A DNA stretch of 64,000 nt from Sternotherus odoratus (GCA_032164245.1 JAVMKO010000003.1:34099390-34163389); one strand, 5' to 3'. Shown: positions 44,601 through 55,035, counted from the stretch's first letter. Numbers and translations: made by a program. The notes: generated by a model from the sequence alone, not told the origin.

Positions 44601-44609
44601 AGTTCATAC

Positions 44610-44704
44610 CAGGGATCGGCAACCTTGGCACATGGGACCACAACATAAGCACCCTTTGCGGGTGCTTACCCTGCAGTCCCGCATGCCAAGGTTGCCAATC
44701 CCTG
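44610..44704. mobile_element. Very short hAT MITE, 95 bp
   Basis: CAGGGATCGGCAACCTTGGC and GCCAAGGTTGCCAATCCCTG are near-perfect inverted ends. They are flanked by GTTCATAC (44602-44609) and GTTTATAC (44705-44712), an 8-bp duplication with one mismatch. The middle is a further hairpin around AGCACCCTTTGCGGGTGCTT, so the whole element is one stem-loop. Confidence 0.9.
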
Positions 44705-44925
44705 GTTTATACCATGGAAGCAACCAATCACTGCATCAGAGAACTTGCTAGTAGTGTGTAAAGACCTAGTTAGTCACATGGTGCAACCTCTCCTTGTTTC
44801 CAGCTGCTAAAGAATATTAAAAAGACAGCTACAAACACATTAAATACTTCCCCACTATTACTATTCCATGTAAGCAATTGCTGTAATGAATTGGGGGGAA
44901 AGAAGCAATGATCATAAATATCTCT

Positions 44926-45005
44926 TATGAAGCACTTTTGAGCCTTAGGAAACAAAGCAGTTTACAAAGGAAGGAATTTAAAGGAGCCACAGATTTACCA
45001 TTTAC
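44926..45005 (+). repeat. 80-bp direct repeat, left copy
   Basis: It matches 45704-45783 at about 78 of 80 positions (TATGAAGCACTTTTGAG start, GATTTACCATTTAC end). The TA MITE lies between the two copies together with degenerate CCATATATAC phrases. Confidence 0.93.
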
Positions 45006-45029
45006 CATATATACTAAATATACCATATA

Positions 45030-45667
45030 CCGTATTTTTCGCCCTATAAGACTCACTTTTTCTTCCCCAAAACGGGAGGGAAAAAGTTGGTGTGTCTTAT
45101 AGGGCGAATGTGCGCCCCGGTTCCCCCCTCCCCGCCGCGGGCGGGCTGCCGAGGTTCCCCCCTCCCCGCCGGACCAAAAAAAATGTGCGCCCCGGTTCCC
45201 CCCTCCCCGCCGGACAAAAAAAAAAAAAAAAAAAAAAAAGCGCCTCGCTCTCCCGTCCCCGCCGCGCGGGCGGGCTGCCGGGAGCGTCCCGGTTCCCCCC
45301 TCCCCACCGCGGGCGGGCTGCCGGGAGCGCTCCCGGCAGCCCGCCTGCGGCGGGGAGGGGGGAACCGGGACGCTCCCGGCAGCCCGCCCGCGGCGGGGAG
45401 GGGGGAACCGGGACGCTCCCGGCAGCCCGCCCGCGGCGGGGAGGGGGGAACCGGGACGCTGCAGCCCGCCCGCCCGCGGCGGGGAGGGGGGAACCGGGAC
45501 GCTCCCGGCAGCCCGCCCGCGGCGGGGAGGGGGGAACCTCGGCAGCCCGCCCGCGCGGCGGGGACGGGAGAGCGAGGCGCTTTTTTTTTTTTTTTTCCCC
45601 GGCTTTTTTATTAAAAACCGAGGGGGCGTCTTATAGGACGGGGCGTCCTATAAGACGAAAAATACGG
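45030..45667. mobile_element. TA-flanked MITE, copy 2, with expanded hairpin array
   Basis: It has the same CCGTATTTTTCGCCCTATAA and CTATAAGACGAAAAATACGG ends as the copy at 25914, flanked by TA. It is 265 bp longer because of a GC-rich array at about 45285-45560. A long A run sits at 45217-45239 and a T run at 45582-45597. It is non-coding. The 175- and 242-codon frames are repeat artefacts. Confidence 0.88.
45285..45560. repeat. GC-rich hairpin minisatellite in the MITE
   Basis: Units of about 55-60 bp contain GGGACGCTCCCGGCAGCCC, GCCCGCGGCGGGGAGGGG and GGAACC. About four to five occur, with a first unit inverted near 45300-45330 (GGGAGCGCTCCC junction). The unit is itself self-complementary. 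Confidence 0.85.
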
Positions 45668-45703
45668 TATACAATATATGCCATATATACCAAATATACC
45701 AAA

Positions 45704-45783
45704 TATGAAGCACTTTTGAGACTTAGGAAACAAAGCAGTTTACAAAAGAAGGAATTTAAAGGAGCCACAGATTTACCATTTAC
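45704..45783 (+). repeat. 80-bp direct repeat, right copy
   Basis: This is the partner of 44926-45005. The differences are C to A in GAGCCTTAGG and G to A in ACAAAGGAAGG. Confidence 0.93.
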
Positions 45784-45789
45784 TATGAG

Positions 45790-46255
45790 GAATTCACTGG
45801 GAGTTAAACCCAGGACCTAACCACACCAGCCACTGACTTCACATAGGTGGTCTGCATGATGGTGAGCTGATCAAAGATGCAAGATAAATGTTTTTAAATC
45901 ACACAATTTGACCACTTCATTGTCTGGTTTCAATAGTAACCCCACACCACTGGCGTGGAGGTAGGACAGGGGACACAGGGCCAATTAATACAGCTGTCAG
46001 GAATTGGGTGCCACAAAGGATTAGATGGGCTAGACATTTGTGAAATATTATGATTTAACATCTTTTGGGTAGCTTTGTCTAATCAGAGCTCCTGCTGGAG
46101 CTTGAAGTGACTCTACCGTCATAGAGAGTAGCAGTTGTCTGTCTGTCCTCCCCCAAGAGTGCCTTTCATTCATTTAGGTGGAAGTGCTTGTGAAACACAG
46201 GGATTGAGCCTGCAGAAAGTGAATTAAATTCTTATTTTTGCATTTGTGAGAGACA
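45790..46255. other. Intergenic DNA, no feature recognised
   Basis: No repeat family or coding signal was recognised in this stretch. Confidence 0.45.
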
Positions 46256-46261
46256 GATAAG

Positions 46262-46340
46262 ACTAGGAACTAGGCAGCCATGAGTTTTTATCTTGGCTCT
46301 GCCAGTGACTCTTTGTGACCTTCATCAAGTCTCTTTCAGA
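46262..46340 (+). mobile_element. MIR-like SINE fragment
   Basis: AGTTTTTATCTTGGCTCTGC, CAGTGACTCTTTGTGACC and TTCATCAAGTCTC follow the MIR core order. It is diverged and short. Confidence 0.65.
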
Positions 46341-46384
46341 TGCTTGGCTGTCTGGTTCTGGCTCACTAAGATCAAACTGATTGC

Positions 46385-46755
46385 CATAAATGGGATCAAG
46401 AAAGAATTTTCCACCAGGTCACTTTAGCTATAACATTGGGGTTGTGTTTTTGTTGTTGTTTTTTACTTTCTCTGCAGCATCGGTGATGGGTCACTTGCCA
46501 GGATCATCTGACTATATCTCATTTAATCAGTTTCCTGCCAGTGCAGCAGCCTTGGGCATTGCTGCACCTTGGCCCCTTCCATTTTCTGCCTTTGACACAC
46601 AATAGTTTAATCTCATGAGGATGGTTATACTTTGGTCTAATTCGGTTGTTCAATTCAGTGTGCAGGTGGGTAGGAGGTGGCCTTTAGTGGCCTATGATGC
46701 ACAAGAGTTCAGACTAGATGATCTGGTGATCACTTCTGGACTTAAACTCTAAACC
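46385..46755 (+). mobile_element. CR1 3' UTR and tail
   Basis: GGGATCAAGAAAGAATTTTC, CTCTGCAGCATCGGTGATGG, GTCACTTGCCAGGATCATCT and CAGACTAGATGATCTGG occur in the order of a CR1 3' UTR. The end is CTTCTGGACTTAAACTCTA near 46750. There is no RT part here, so it is a tail-only insertion. The 71-codon frame at 46390-46605 is UTR. Confidence 0.82.
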
Positions 46756-46759
46756 AGAA

Positions 46760-48085
46760 AGTACTAACATTCTCAAAATGTACAATTATGCTATTTCATG
46801 TGACATTATCAATGGAATATACACAGCAAAATAAAAATGCACTGCTATTGAAATAGGGCCAGATGATGAACTGTCTTGAACAGTGAGCTTTTTTCCTACT
46901 AACATGATTTAAAAGACATTTTATTGTTATTAGTAATTATGAAACAATATCACCAGTTTGCTCCTAAAATCTTTAGAGGAAGTCTAAGAGGCAGAACAAG
47001 GAATTAATTTAATTACTGTATTAAAAATAGTCAAAATCTAAATTATATCTTATTAAAGATTATGCCCCCATTGCTAGTTCTGGCTTCAGGAATTTAGCAC
47101 TCCCACCCTCTTGTCAACATTTAGCTAAAACAGCTGTAATAAGGGAACATTAAAACTTTGTTTACATCAAATTACATTATAGAAGTTTTACAATGCTGAA
47201 ATTCATGAATACGTGATAAAGTTCATAAAACAGGACAATGAACTATTTTAAACAGTGCACCACTGCAAAAGCATGAACTGTCTTATAAAATGTACAGCAT
47301 AGGAAGTCAGTATGATTTTCTATTTAGGTTATGCAGGTCTGTTTTTGTCTTGCTTAATTGTGGCTGTTTTCAGTAGTGAATCCTTTACTATATGAAACCA
47401 TGCTGAACTGTACCAGAAAAGGGAGATAAATGAGAATGTAAAGTATTGTATTACCTTATGGAGGTTCTGTGATTCTGAGTAAGCAGCTACTATAAGTAGA
47501 TAATTTACAACTCTGATTCATAATTTTGGGTAACTTGGCCTGGTTTCAGCACAGGTTTGTGTCAGTTCATGCTGATGTAAAAAACAGAGGGTGCTGACCC
47601 TGAAAGATGTGCAGAATCTGCGGGGACAGGTTATGGCTACTACTTTGCTTACAGGGAAGAGACACAGGAGGCCAGAATCACCCCTAAAAGCAGGCACTAC
47701 TGGATTAAAATTGCCACTACCTCAATGCTCTACTGGAGCTGTTCAGGTGAGACAGGGCCCTTGATCTAAACAAAAACTCTTAAGATTGAGTGTGTGTCCT
47801 TCTACCCACATTTCATCCAAATGCTTTGTCATACCTTTGTCATCTGGGTTTTGAGTGGGAAGTGTTTCTAAGTGGGAGGCAATGGGGGATGTGCCCAGTA
47901 CTGGTGAGTGTGTTTCTTGAGAGGGATAGGATAACAACACATGTGACTGTCTTTTCAAGAGGAATAAATAACCTGAGGGGTTTCCCCAGCAAGGAGTCTG
48001 ATGGCCACCATCTTGAAAAAGAGATGAAGGGTGGTGGTGGTAAAGACCCCATTTTGAGGGGATGGAGGCCTCCATCTCCCAACTT
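46760..48085. other. Intergenic DNA, no gene recognised
   Basis: AT-rich to 47550, then mixed composition. Frames of 80-110 codons at 47743-48092 lie on both strands and lack motifs. They may include eroded CR1 ORF1 sequence, since ORF1 is recognisable just downstream. Confidence 0.4.
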
Positions 48086-48089
48086 AACC

Positions 48090-48310
48090 TGACATCCTGG
48101 GAGAGATGCTATGGAAAGGTTTCAGAGAGTCATCCAGCCTCTGACCACTATCCCCTGGGGTTCACCCACTTTGAAACTAATGATACTGCCAGGAATGACT
48201 ATGAGCAGAAGAATAATGACTACTGGGCTCTGGGAACAAGGATGATGGAGTCAGGAGTGCACATAGCTTTTTTTCATGCACCCTGCTGGTTTAGAGTAAG
48301 GACCTATGCT
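48090..48310 (+). pseudogene. CR1 ORF1 esterase-domain remnant
   Basis: A reading from about 48110 gives ERFQRVIQPSDHYPLGF-like material, then HFETNDTARNDYEQKNNDYW and ALGTRMMESGV. The TND block with TARNDxE..K.DY.ALG matches the second block (GxND) of the SGNH/esterase domain that CR1 elements encode in ORF1. The Gly before TND has become Glu. The first block is not seen. Confidence 0.68.
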
Positions 48311-49010
48311 GGGGAAGGCACATCCTGATCATGCTGTTTAACACTTTTATCAATGACCTGGAAGAAAACAAAATCATCACTGAAAGTCTGCAGATGACAC
48401 AAAAATTGGGGGATAGATAATGACGAGAACAGATTATTAATACAGAGTGATCAAGGTAATTTGGTAAGATATGTGTAAATGTATAGACCTAGAACAAAGA
48501 ATGTAGGCCATACCTATCGGATGGGGGACTTTATCCTGGGAAGGAGGGATTCTGAAAAAATATTTGGAAGTCATGGTGGTCATACAGCTGAACATGAGCT
48601 CCCAGTGCAGTGCTCTGGCCTGATGTGTAAATAGTGGAATCTCAAGTAGGAGTAGAAAAGTTATTTATCTCTGTATTTAGCACTGGTGAAAGATGTTGAT
48701 GAAATGGAGACGATTCAGAGAAAAGCCACATGAAATATTAAAGGATTAGAAAATATGCCTTTTAGTGACAGACTAAAGGAGCTCAATCTATTTAGATTAA
48801 GAAAGAGAAGATTACAGTATTTAAGTATCTACATGGGGAACAGCTATTTGACAATTTAATACACACATATAGAACATGATCCAATGTCTGAATTTGTCTA
48901 GCTTCAACTTCCAGACTGGAAATGAGGTATACATTTTTAACAATGAACATAATTAACAACTGGAATAATTTGCCGACAGTTGTGGAGAATTTTCCATCAT
49001 TTTTCTGAAA
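48311..49010 (+). mobile_element. CR1 ORF2 C-terminal fragment joined directly to ORF1 remnant
   Basis: Right after the esterase remnant comes ATCATGCTGTTTAACACTTT (MLFNTFINDLEENK in translation), the RT palm region of CR1. It is followed by diverged thumb and tail sequence to about 49010. The endonuclease and N-terminal RT are missing, so an internal deletion of several kilobases or a recombinant copy is implied. Confidence 0.7.
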
Positions 49011-49929
49011 GATATGCTCTATAATCATTTCTGGGAAGTTCTATGGCTTGGAGATCAGAGTAGATTATCACAGTGGTCCCCTTTGCCACTGGAATATATG
49101 AACTTGTGTAAAAGTGACCATGAAATAATTGGCTTCATGATTCTAAGGAAAGTAAGGAGTGAGAGCAGCAGAATTAGAACAATGGACTTCAAAAAAGAAG
49201 ACTAAAAAACTCATAGGACTAGTAAGGTCTTATGGGAAGAAAATCTAAGGGAAAAAAGTTCAGGAGAGCTGGCAGTTTCTCAAAGTGCAACACCAATGAT
49301 CCTAGTATGGAGGAAAGAGAGGAAGAATAATAAAAAGCCAATATGGCTGCATTAGGAGCTCTTTAATGAGCTGAAAATAAAAAATGGAACTGTACATTAA
49401 GTTGTAACATGGACAAATCACTAAGGATGAGTACAAAAGAACAGCCCAAAGCTGTTGGGACAAAATCAGAAAGGGTAGGACACAAAATAAGTTACAAGGG
49501 ACATAAAAGTGAATAAGTAAAGGTTCTTTAAATACATGAGAAAGATGAAGGACAGTGTAGGTCCATTACTTAGTGGGAAAGGAGAGTTAATAATCAACAA
49601 CATCAAGAAGGCTGAGATTTTTAATGCCTATTTCACTTTAGTATCAGAGGGGTAGCCGAGTCTGGATCTGCAAAAGCGACAAAGAGTCCTGTGGCATTTT
49701 ATAGATTAACAGATGTATTAGAGCATAAGCTTTATTCATTGGATGCATGCAGTGGAAATGACCAGAAGCAGGTATAAATATGTAGGCAGGAATCAGGCTG
49801 GAGATAACAAGGTTAGTTCAACCAGGGAGGATGAGGCTCTCTTCTAGCAGTTAATCTGGAGATGTGAACACCAAGGGAGGAGAAACTGCTTCTGTAGTTG
49901 GCTAGCCATTCAAGGTCTTTGTTTAATCC

Positions 49930-50319
49930 TCAGCTGATGTTGTCAAATTTACAAATGAACTGAAGCTCAGCAATTTCTCTTTGCAGTCTGGTCCTGAAGT
50001 TTTTTTGCTGCAGGATTGCTACCTTTAAATTTGCTATTGTGTGTCCAGGGAGATTGAAGTGTTCTACTACAGGTTTTTGTATATTGCCATTCCTGATATC
50101 TGATTTGTGTCCATTTATTCTTTTACATAGGGACTGTCCAGTTTGGCCGATGTACATAGCAGAGGGGCATTGCTGGCACACGATGGTGTATATTACACTG
50201 GTGGACGTGCAGGTGAATGAACTGGTGATGGTGTGGCTGATCTGGTTAGGTCCTGTGATGGTGTCACTGGTGTAGATATGTAGGCAGAGTTGGCATTGAG
50301 GTTTGTTGCATGGACTCAT
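49930..50319 (-). CDS. PLE GIY-YIG endonuclease, RT missing
   Basis: This 129-codon open frame has the features of the C-terminal endonuclease of Penelope-like retroelements. It has a Cys motif at C4, C9 and C12, like the CCHH finger that precedes PLE endonucleases. The GIY-like strand is VIY at residues 42-44. It is followed by C48/C51, YIG at 56-58 with QTGQSL, catalytic-type R67 and H71, and a candidate metal-binding E86 in VVEHFNLPGH. In the family this nuclease nicks target DNA for target-primed reverse transcription. Here the first Met may be internal, because the upstream RT linker is gone. The frame has no stop across the whole domain. No promoter is visible and it may not be expressed. 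Confidence 0.78.
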   Translation of the reverse strand: MSPCNKPQCQLCLHIYTSDTITGPNQISHTITSSFTCTSTSVIYTIVCQQCPSAMYIGQTGQSLCKRINGHKSDIRNGNIQKPVVEHFNLPGHTIANLKVAILQQKNFRTRLQREIAELQFICKFDNIS

Positions 50320-50532
50320 TCATGAGTTAGGGTTCCTATGGTGCAGTGTGTAGTTGGTGGTGAGAATATGCTTCAGGTTGGTGGCTTGTCTGTGGGCGAA
50401 GACTGGCCTACCTCCCAAGGCCTGTGAAAATGAGGGATACTTGTCCTCTCTGATTGAACTAACCTCGTTATCTATAGCCTGATTCCTGCCTACATATTTT
50501 TACCTGCCTCTGGTCATTTCCACTGCATGCAT

Positions 50533-50570
50533 CCGACAAAGTGGGTTTTCACCCACAAAAGTTTTTGCTC
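50533..50570 (+). ncRNA. Hammerhead-ribozyme-like motif in the PLE end
   Basis: CCGACAA (compare CUGANGA) is followed by a perfect 6-bp stem GTGGGT/ACCCAC with a TTTC loop. Then come AAAAG (compare GAAA), a T-rich loop and GCTC at the expected cleavage side. This is the element order of a type I hammerhead with a short stem III, a motif reported in PLE terminal repeats. Two core bases differ from the consensus and stem I pairing is poor, so this copy is probably inactive. Confidence 0.45.
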
Positions 50571-51049
50571 TAATACATCTGTTGATCTATAAGGTGCTAC
50601 TGGACTCTATTTCACTTCAGTCTTCACCAAAAGGTTAATTGTTAACAAATGCTTAACACAATTAATATTAACAAAGGGGAAAGGAAAACAAGGCCAGCTA
50701 GGGAAAGAACAGGTTAAAGAATATTTAAATAAGTTAGATATATTCAAGTTGGCAGGGCCTGACAAAATTCATGCTAGGGTACTTAAGGAACTAGCTGAAT
50801 TGATTATCTTCAAGAACTCACAGAGAACAGGTGAGGTCCCAGAAGACTGGATAAGGCCAAAAATAATACTTACCTTTAAAAAGGGGAACACAGAAGACCC
50901 AGGGAACAACTGGAACAAATAATTAAAACAGTTTGTAAACACCTAGAGGATAATAGGGTTATAAGGAATAGTCAGCATGGATTTGTCAAAAAAAGATCAT
51001 GCCAACCCAACCCAATTCCCTTTTTTGACAGGGTCACTAGTGGATAAAG

Positions 51050-52845
51050 GGTGCTCTTCTGCCGCCAACCAGCTCGGCCTACATAAGCAATGAAGCGTGT
51101 GCCCCTGTAGTAGATATCTCATTGCTTTGTAAAGTGTTTTTGACTCCCTTCACTGTAAGAAGCACTACATAAAACTAATTCATATTCTAATTTTTAATCC
51201 ACTGCTAGCCTCATCATAGTTTATACATGTGATACGCACTCACTTTCTAGCAGAGAGCATGTGTGTGTTTCTATCAGAGTGCATGCATGTGTATGCAGTC
51301 CCAATTTTGCAATCTCTCATAAACCCCCATTTTTTAAAATAGACTTGTACGTTATTTGAAACCATCATATTATACACATAGCTTATTGCATAAAAATGTA
51401 CTTTATTTTAAACTTTCATCCTCCCTCCCACTATTATTGCTTATTAGATTCACTTGTGTCTTCGCTTTAATGAAGTCACTACTGTACAAACACTTTGAGA
51501 ATAGTTTCATCAACCCATGAATAAGACTGAAGGGCTGGAACTTTGGTGCAAGGATTGTGTCTCCCTACATATTCATATGGTGCCGAGAACAATGAGGTCT
51601 TGATACTGATTTGGATCTTTGGGCCATACCCCAATAAATAAATATGTAAAACATACTCTACTCTTCAACTTGAGATAAAGCCAGAATGGTATAAAATTAA
51701 CTTGCTTCACTTCATTATCAACTTTTACATAAATGTTAAATCTCTGAACTCCTTCTACTCCCATTTCTATTTTAGTTCCAGTGATCCTGAATGGGTGTTT
51801 TTTTAAAATCTGCAAACAATCTAAATTAGCATTATATGTATCTAATTATCTGCCTTCTAAATGGAATGATCATTTTGGTGTAATTGTTTCCCAACATTTA
51901 CATTTATTAAGAGAACTGAATCTAAGGAATATTGAAGGACAAAAGCCAAGGACTGATGTCTGACTGTTTAAACTATATTTAAAAGTTTATAACTGGCTGT
52001 TTTCATGAATGTACAGTCGGGAAGACACGATAAAACAAGGGCTTGTGTGTTAATTATTGTACCATCAAACTCAATGCTTCTACCAAATGTTCTATACAAA
52101 CAAAAGTAATGTAACATCATCAATGTAATCTAATGCAATATCTTCCCTTAGGATTTAATGATGCAACAAAATCAAATTTTTCATAAGTATTTTGGCATTG
52201 AAAAATGAAGCACTACTGATCCTAAACTCTTTCATCATTTTTACCTTCTTGCTCCAAAATCCTATTCATATTTTGAATAATTTATCCAATCCCATGGCCA
52301 CCATATGATAACTTAATCAATAATCAGGGGCTGATTACTTCAGCATTCTAGTGTCACTTTGCACAGTTCAATGAAAACAAAACTAACAGAACCATTACAT
52401 AAACATGTAACAGTGACACATTTTCAGTTGTTCTGTTTTGTGTACTTACACAAAGTCCTATTGGTTGTAGAATGCCTCAAAACCTGAAAACCTTCTGTTG
52501 CGTTCATAATTTATACCTTCCATGCAGGCTCTCTAAATAGACTGATAGTACATTAAGTACCTAACCATATAACCCACAACTACAATCAAAGTAATAATTC
52601 ATTGAAATATGAATTTTAACTTTCCCCTTCATTTAAATATAAATATTTGGGCTGGTCATGATCTTTTAATAATACTCACATGAGCATGCCATTTTTCAGT
52701 GAACTGCTATTAATTTCTCAGTGAAGTGAGTAACAATGACAATTTTGAAGCTGCAAGAAAGAATCATGATAATACACAATCCATAAAGGAAAAAAATAAA
52801 TAGAGAGACAAACATAGTAGAACAAAGCCTATAACCTCATTTGGT
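51050..52845. other. Intergenic DNA, no gene recognised
   Basis: 1.8 kb of AT-rich sequence with chance frames of 60-80 codons and no motif or repeat family that I recognise. Confidence 0.5.
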
Positions 52846-52854
52846 GAAAAGAGC

Positions 52855-53270
52855 ATTCATCCCTAGATTCTAAGGCCAAAAGGGGCCATTGTGATCATCT
52901 AGTCTAATCTCTTCCATGCTACAGGCCATGGAACCTCCCCCAAAGTAGGGCACATATTTGAGAAAAAAAATTCCAAACTTGATTTAAAAATGATCAGTGA
53001 TGGAAAACCCACCATAACCCTTGGTATATTTTTTCCAGTGGTTAATTACTCTCCCCATTCAAAATGTACAGTTTATTTCCAGTTTGAATTTGTCTCGCCC
53101 CAGCTTCCAGCCATTGCATCATGTAATACCTTTTTCTGTTAGACTCTAGAACCCATTATTAAATATTTTTTCCCCTTATAGGTACTTACAGACTATAATC
53201 AAGTCACACCTTAACCTTCTCTTTGTTACGATAAATAGATTGATCTCCTTGTGTCAATCACTACCCTGGT
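52855..53270 (-). mobile_element. CR1 3' part, first segment of a split copy
   Basis: The plus strand shows the complement of the CR1 tail and end of ORF2: CTAAGGCCAAAAGGGGCCAT, GATCATCTAGTCTAATCTC, then CAAGTCACACCTTAACCTTC and GATTGATCTCCTTGTGTC. The element continues at 54174, so a single CR1 spans 52855-55030 with an insertion of about 0.9 kb. Confidence 0.85.
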
Positions 53271-54173
53271 CTGCAGTGCACAGTTATGTTAACATAAGGC
53301 AGCTTATGTCAAACAAATTACAGTAAAACCTCCATTTAACGGACTAATTCGGGAAAGGGGGTGTCCGTTAAATCAAAAAGTCCGTTATTTAATAATAATA
53401 ATAATAAAAAAGAGCTGTCGGAGCAGTAGCCTACCTGCCACAGGGTCGGGGCGGCAGCTCCACAGCCCGCCTGCTGCTGTGACCCGGGCGGCAGCCGGGA
53501 GCCGGCAACCAGCCCGCCCGCTGCTGCGACCCGGGCGGCAGCGGGGAGCCGGCAGCCAGCCCACCAGAAATAGATCAGGAATGCATCAGACTTGCTCAGA
53601 AATTTTGTCCGTTGCATCCGAAGTCCGTTAAATCGAGGTCCGTTAAATCGAGGGTTTACTGTATGTCAGTGTACATACTAAAGCCTTGTCCTGCTGATGT
53701 CAGTGTCTTATTATCCCAACATCATAACTGTACCTCCACGGAAGGCATAGTGCTTGTGCCCGTGTACTTAGAGGAAAAGGCAGTGTCTGAGTAGACACTG
53801 GGTGTTACTTACATTGGCTGTTCGCTGTCTTGCCAATTTCACGTCTCCATACTGTAGCCGTGAAATTGACAAGAAAGGCAGAAAGCTAGAGTCCAGCTGC
53901 CCGTAATTCACCATTCCCAGAGGGGCTGCTGCCCAGAGGCTCCCCACTCAGGGAGCCGAGAGGCTCAGGTGATGGGGAACCGGGAGCCAAGAAGCCTGGG
54001 TAGTTGCCCCCCTCTCTCAGCTGGGAGCAGGGAGCTGAGTGCCTGTGGTGAGGAGGGCAGTGAGGAGCTGCGTGGAGCTGACAGACATGGATCTCAGCCC
54101 CCTCCCCCCCCCACACACACACTGCCCCTCTTCAGTTGGTGGAAGTGCTCCTGCAGTGTTAAGTCAACATAAG
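53271..54173. mobile_element. DNA-transposon-like insertion in CR1, about 0.9 kb
   Basis: It sits between adjacent CR1 bases (CACTA before, AAGGAATGTTTTC after). It holds AACATAAGGCAGCTTATGTC, GTCAGTGTACATACTAAAGC, CAGTGTCTGAGTAGACACTG and a GC-rich right part with AGCTGGGAGCAGGGAGCTGA. It ends near TAAGTCAACATAAGG. These match the layout of a non-autonomous element common in turtle DNA, as far as I recall. Exact ends and superfamily are unresolved. A pogo-like MITE is nested in it. Confidence 0.6.
53321..53661. mobile_element. Pogo/Tigger-like MITE, 341 bp
   Basis: The ends CAGTAAAACCTCCATTTAAC and GTTAAATCGAGGGTTTACTG are inverted repeats, with TA on each side (53319-53320 and 53662-53663). 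The CAGT...ACTG ends with a TTTAACGG motif fit pogo/Tigger elements of the Tc1/mariner superfamily. It contains a (TAA)n tract at 53391-53406. It also holds a duplicated 45-50 bp GC-rich unit (GACCCGGGCGGCAGC) at 53470-53560. Confidence 0.88.
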
Positions 54174-55035
54174 GTAAGGAATGTTTTCTAATCCTTTAAT
54201 CATTCTTGTGGCTTTTCTCAGAACCCTCTCCAATTTATCACATTCCATCAGGAATTGTGGGACCAAACTGGATGCAGAATCCCAGAAGCAGTCACAGCAG
54301 TGCAAATCCAGAGGTAAAATAACCTCTTTATTCCTACTTGAGATTCCCCTGTTTATCCATCCCAGGATTGTGTTAGCTCTTTTAGCTCAAACTGGGGAAC
54401 ACATGAGTTTAATACCATGCCCCCCAAATCTTTTTCAGAGTCACTGCTTTTCATGATGGAGTTCCCCATCATGTAACTATTGCCAACTTTCTTTGTTCCT
54501 AGAGTTACACATTTACATTTAGCCATATTAAAATAAATATTGCTTACTTGTGTTCAGTTTACCAAACAATCTGAATCAGATACCTGTTCTCTTCTTTATT
54601 TACTACTCCCATAATTTTTGTGTCACCAGAAAAAAATATCACTGATAATCTTTTTGTTTTCTTCAAGATCATCAATAAAAATGCTAAATAGTTTAGGGAT
54701 AAGAATCATTCCCTGTGGAACCTCACCAGACACAGGCCCTCTCAAGAAGATCACCCAGTTATATTGAGATCCATCAGTTTAGCCAGTTTTTATTTAATTT
54801 AATATTTGCCATGTTAGTTTTATATCATTCTAGGGTTGCTTTTAAATCAAATGTCCTGTAGTACCAGGTCAAATGCCTTACAGAAGTCTAAATATATTGT
54901 GCCAACACTATTACCTTTATCAATTAAAACTGTAATCTCGATAAAAAATATCAAGTTAGTTTGATCTGAATTAATTACATTACCCTACTTTAGTTCGTTA
55001 TCCTCATTTAGTATATTAATCTTATTAATTATAGT
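54174..55035 (-). mobile_element. CR1 ORF2, second segment of the split copy
   Basis: The complement of CR1 RT is readable from CTAATCCTTTAATCATTC and GAACCCTCTCCAATTTATC through CCAAATCTTTTTCAGAGTCA, AATTTTTGTGTCACCAG and TCATCAATAAAAATGCTAAA. It reaches CTTACAGAAGTCTAAATATA near 54890. Frameshifts are many. It gives RT from the palm to the thumb on the minus strand. Confidence 0.87.

Larger units (their letters stand above)
49642..50607 (-). mobile_element. RT-less Penelope-like element, 966 bp
   Basis: It lies inside CR1 and is flanked by a 13-bp target duplication, TATTTCACTTTAG at 49629-49641 and TATTTCACTTCAG at 50608-50620. The two ends are inverted copies. The left contains GGATGCATGCAGTGGAAATG, AGCAGGTATAAATATGTAG and CAGGAATCAGGCT. 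The right contains AGCCTGATTCCTGCCTACAT and CATTTCCACTGCATGCATCC. Inverted terminal pieces are usual for PLE insertions. The only coding part is a GIY-YIG endonuclease at 49930-50319. The RT domain that normally precedes it is absent. Confidence 0.88.
49020..51045 (+). mobile_element. CR1 ORF2 N-terminal part, interrupted by a PLE
   Basis: The reading from about 49050 gives DQSRLSQWSPLPLE and SDHEIIGFMILRK (endonuclease C-terminal region). Later there is AEIFNAYFT up to 49641, interrupted there and resuming at 50621 (VFTK). After the interruption come QVKEYLNKLDIFKLAGPD, a LAELIIFKNS region and DWIRPKIILTFKKGN, the start of the RT. It breaks off near 51045. It is the same strand as the preceding CR1 fragment, but the order is C-terminal piece then N-terminal piece, so these are two insertions or a rearrangement. 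Confidence 0.82.

Noticed and set aside
45053..45820. 175- and 242-codon frames
   Set aside because: They are produced by the hairpin minisatellite of the TA MITE. Long A runs give poly-lysine and units repeat exactly.
47743..48092. Opposed 100- and 110-codon frames as possible genes
   Set aside because: Frames on both strands overlap, show no motif and neighbour a CR1 ORF1 remnant. No splice or promoter context supports them.
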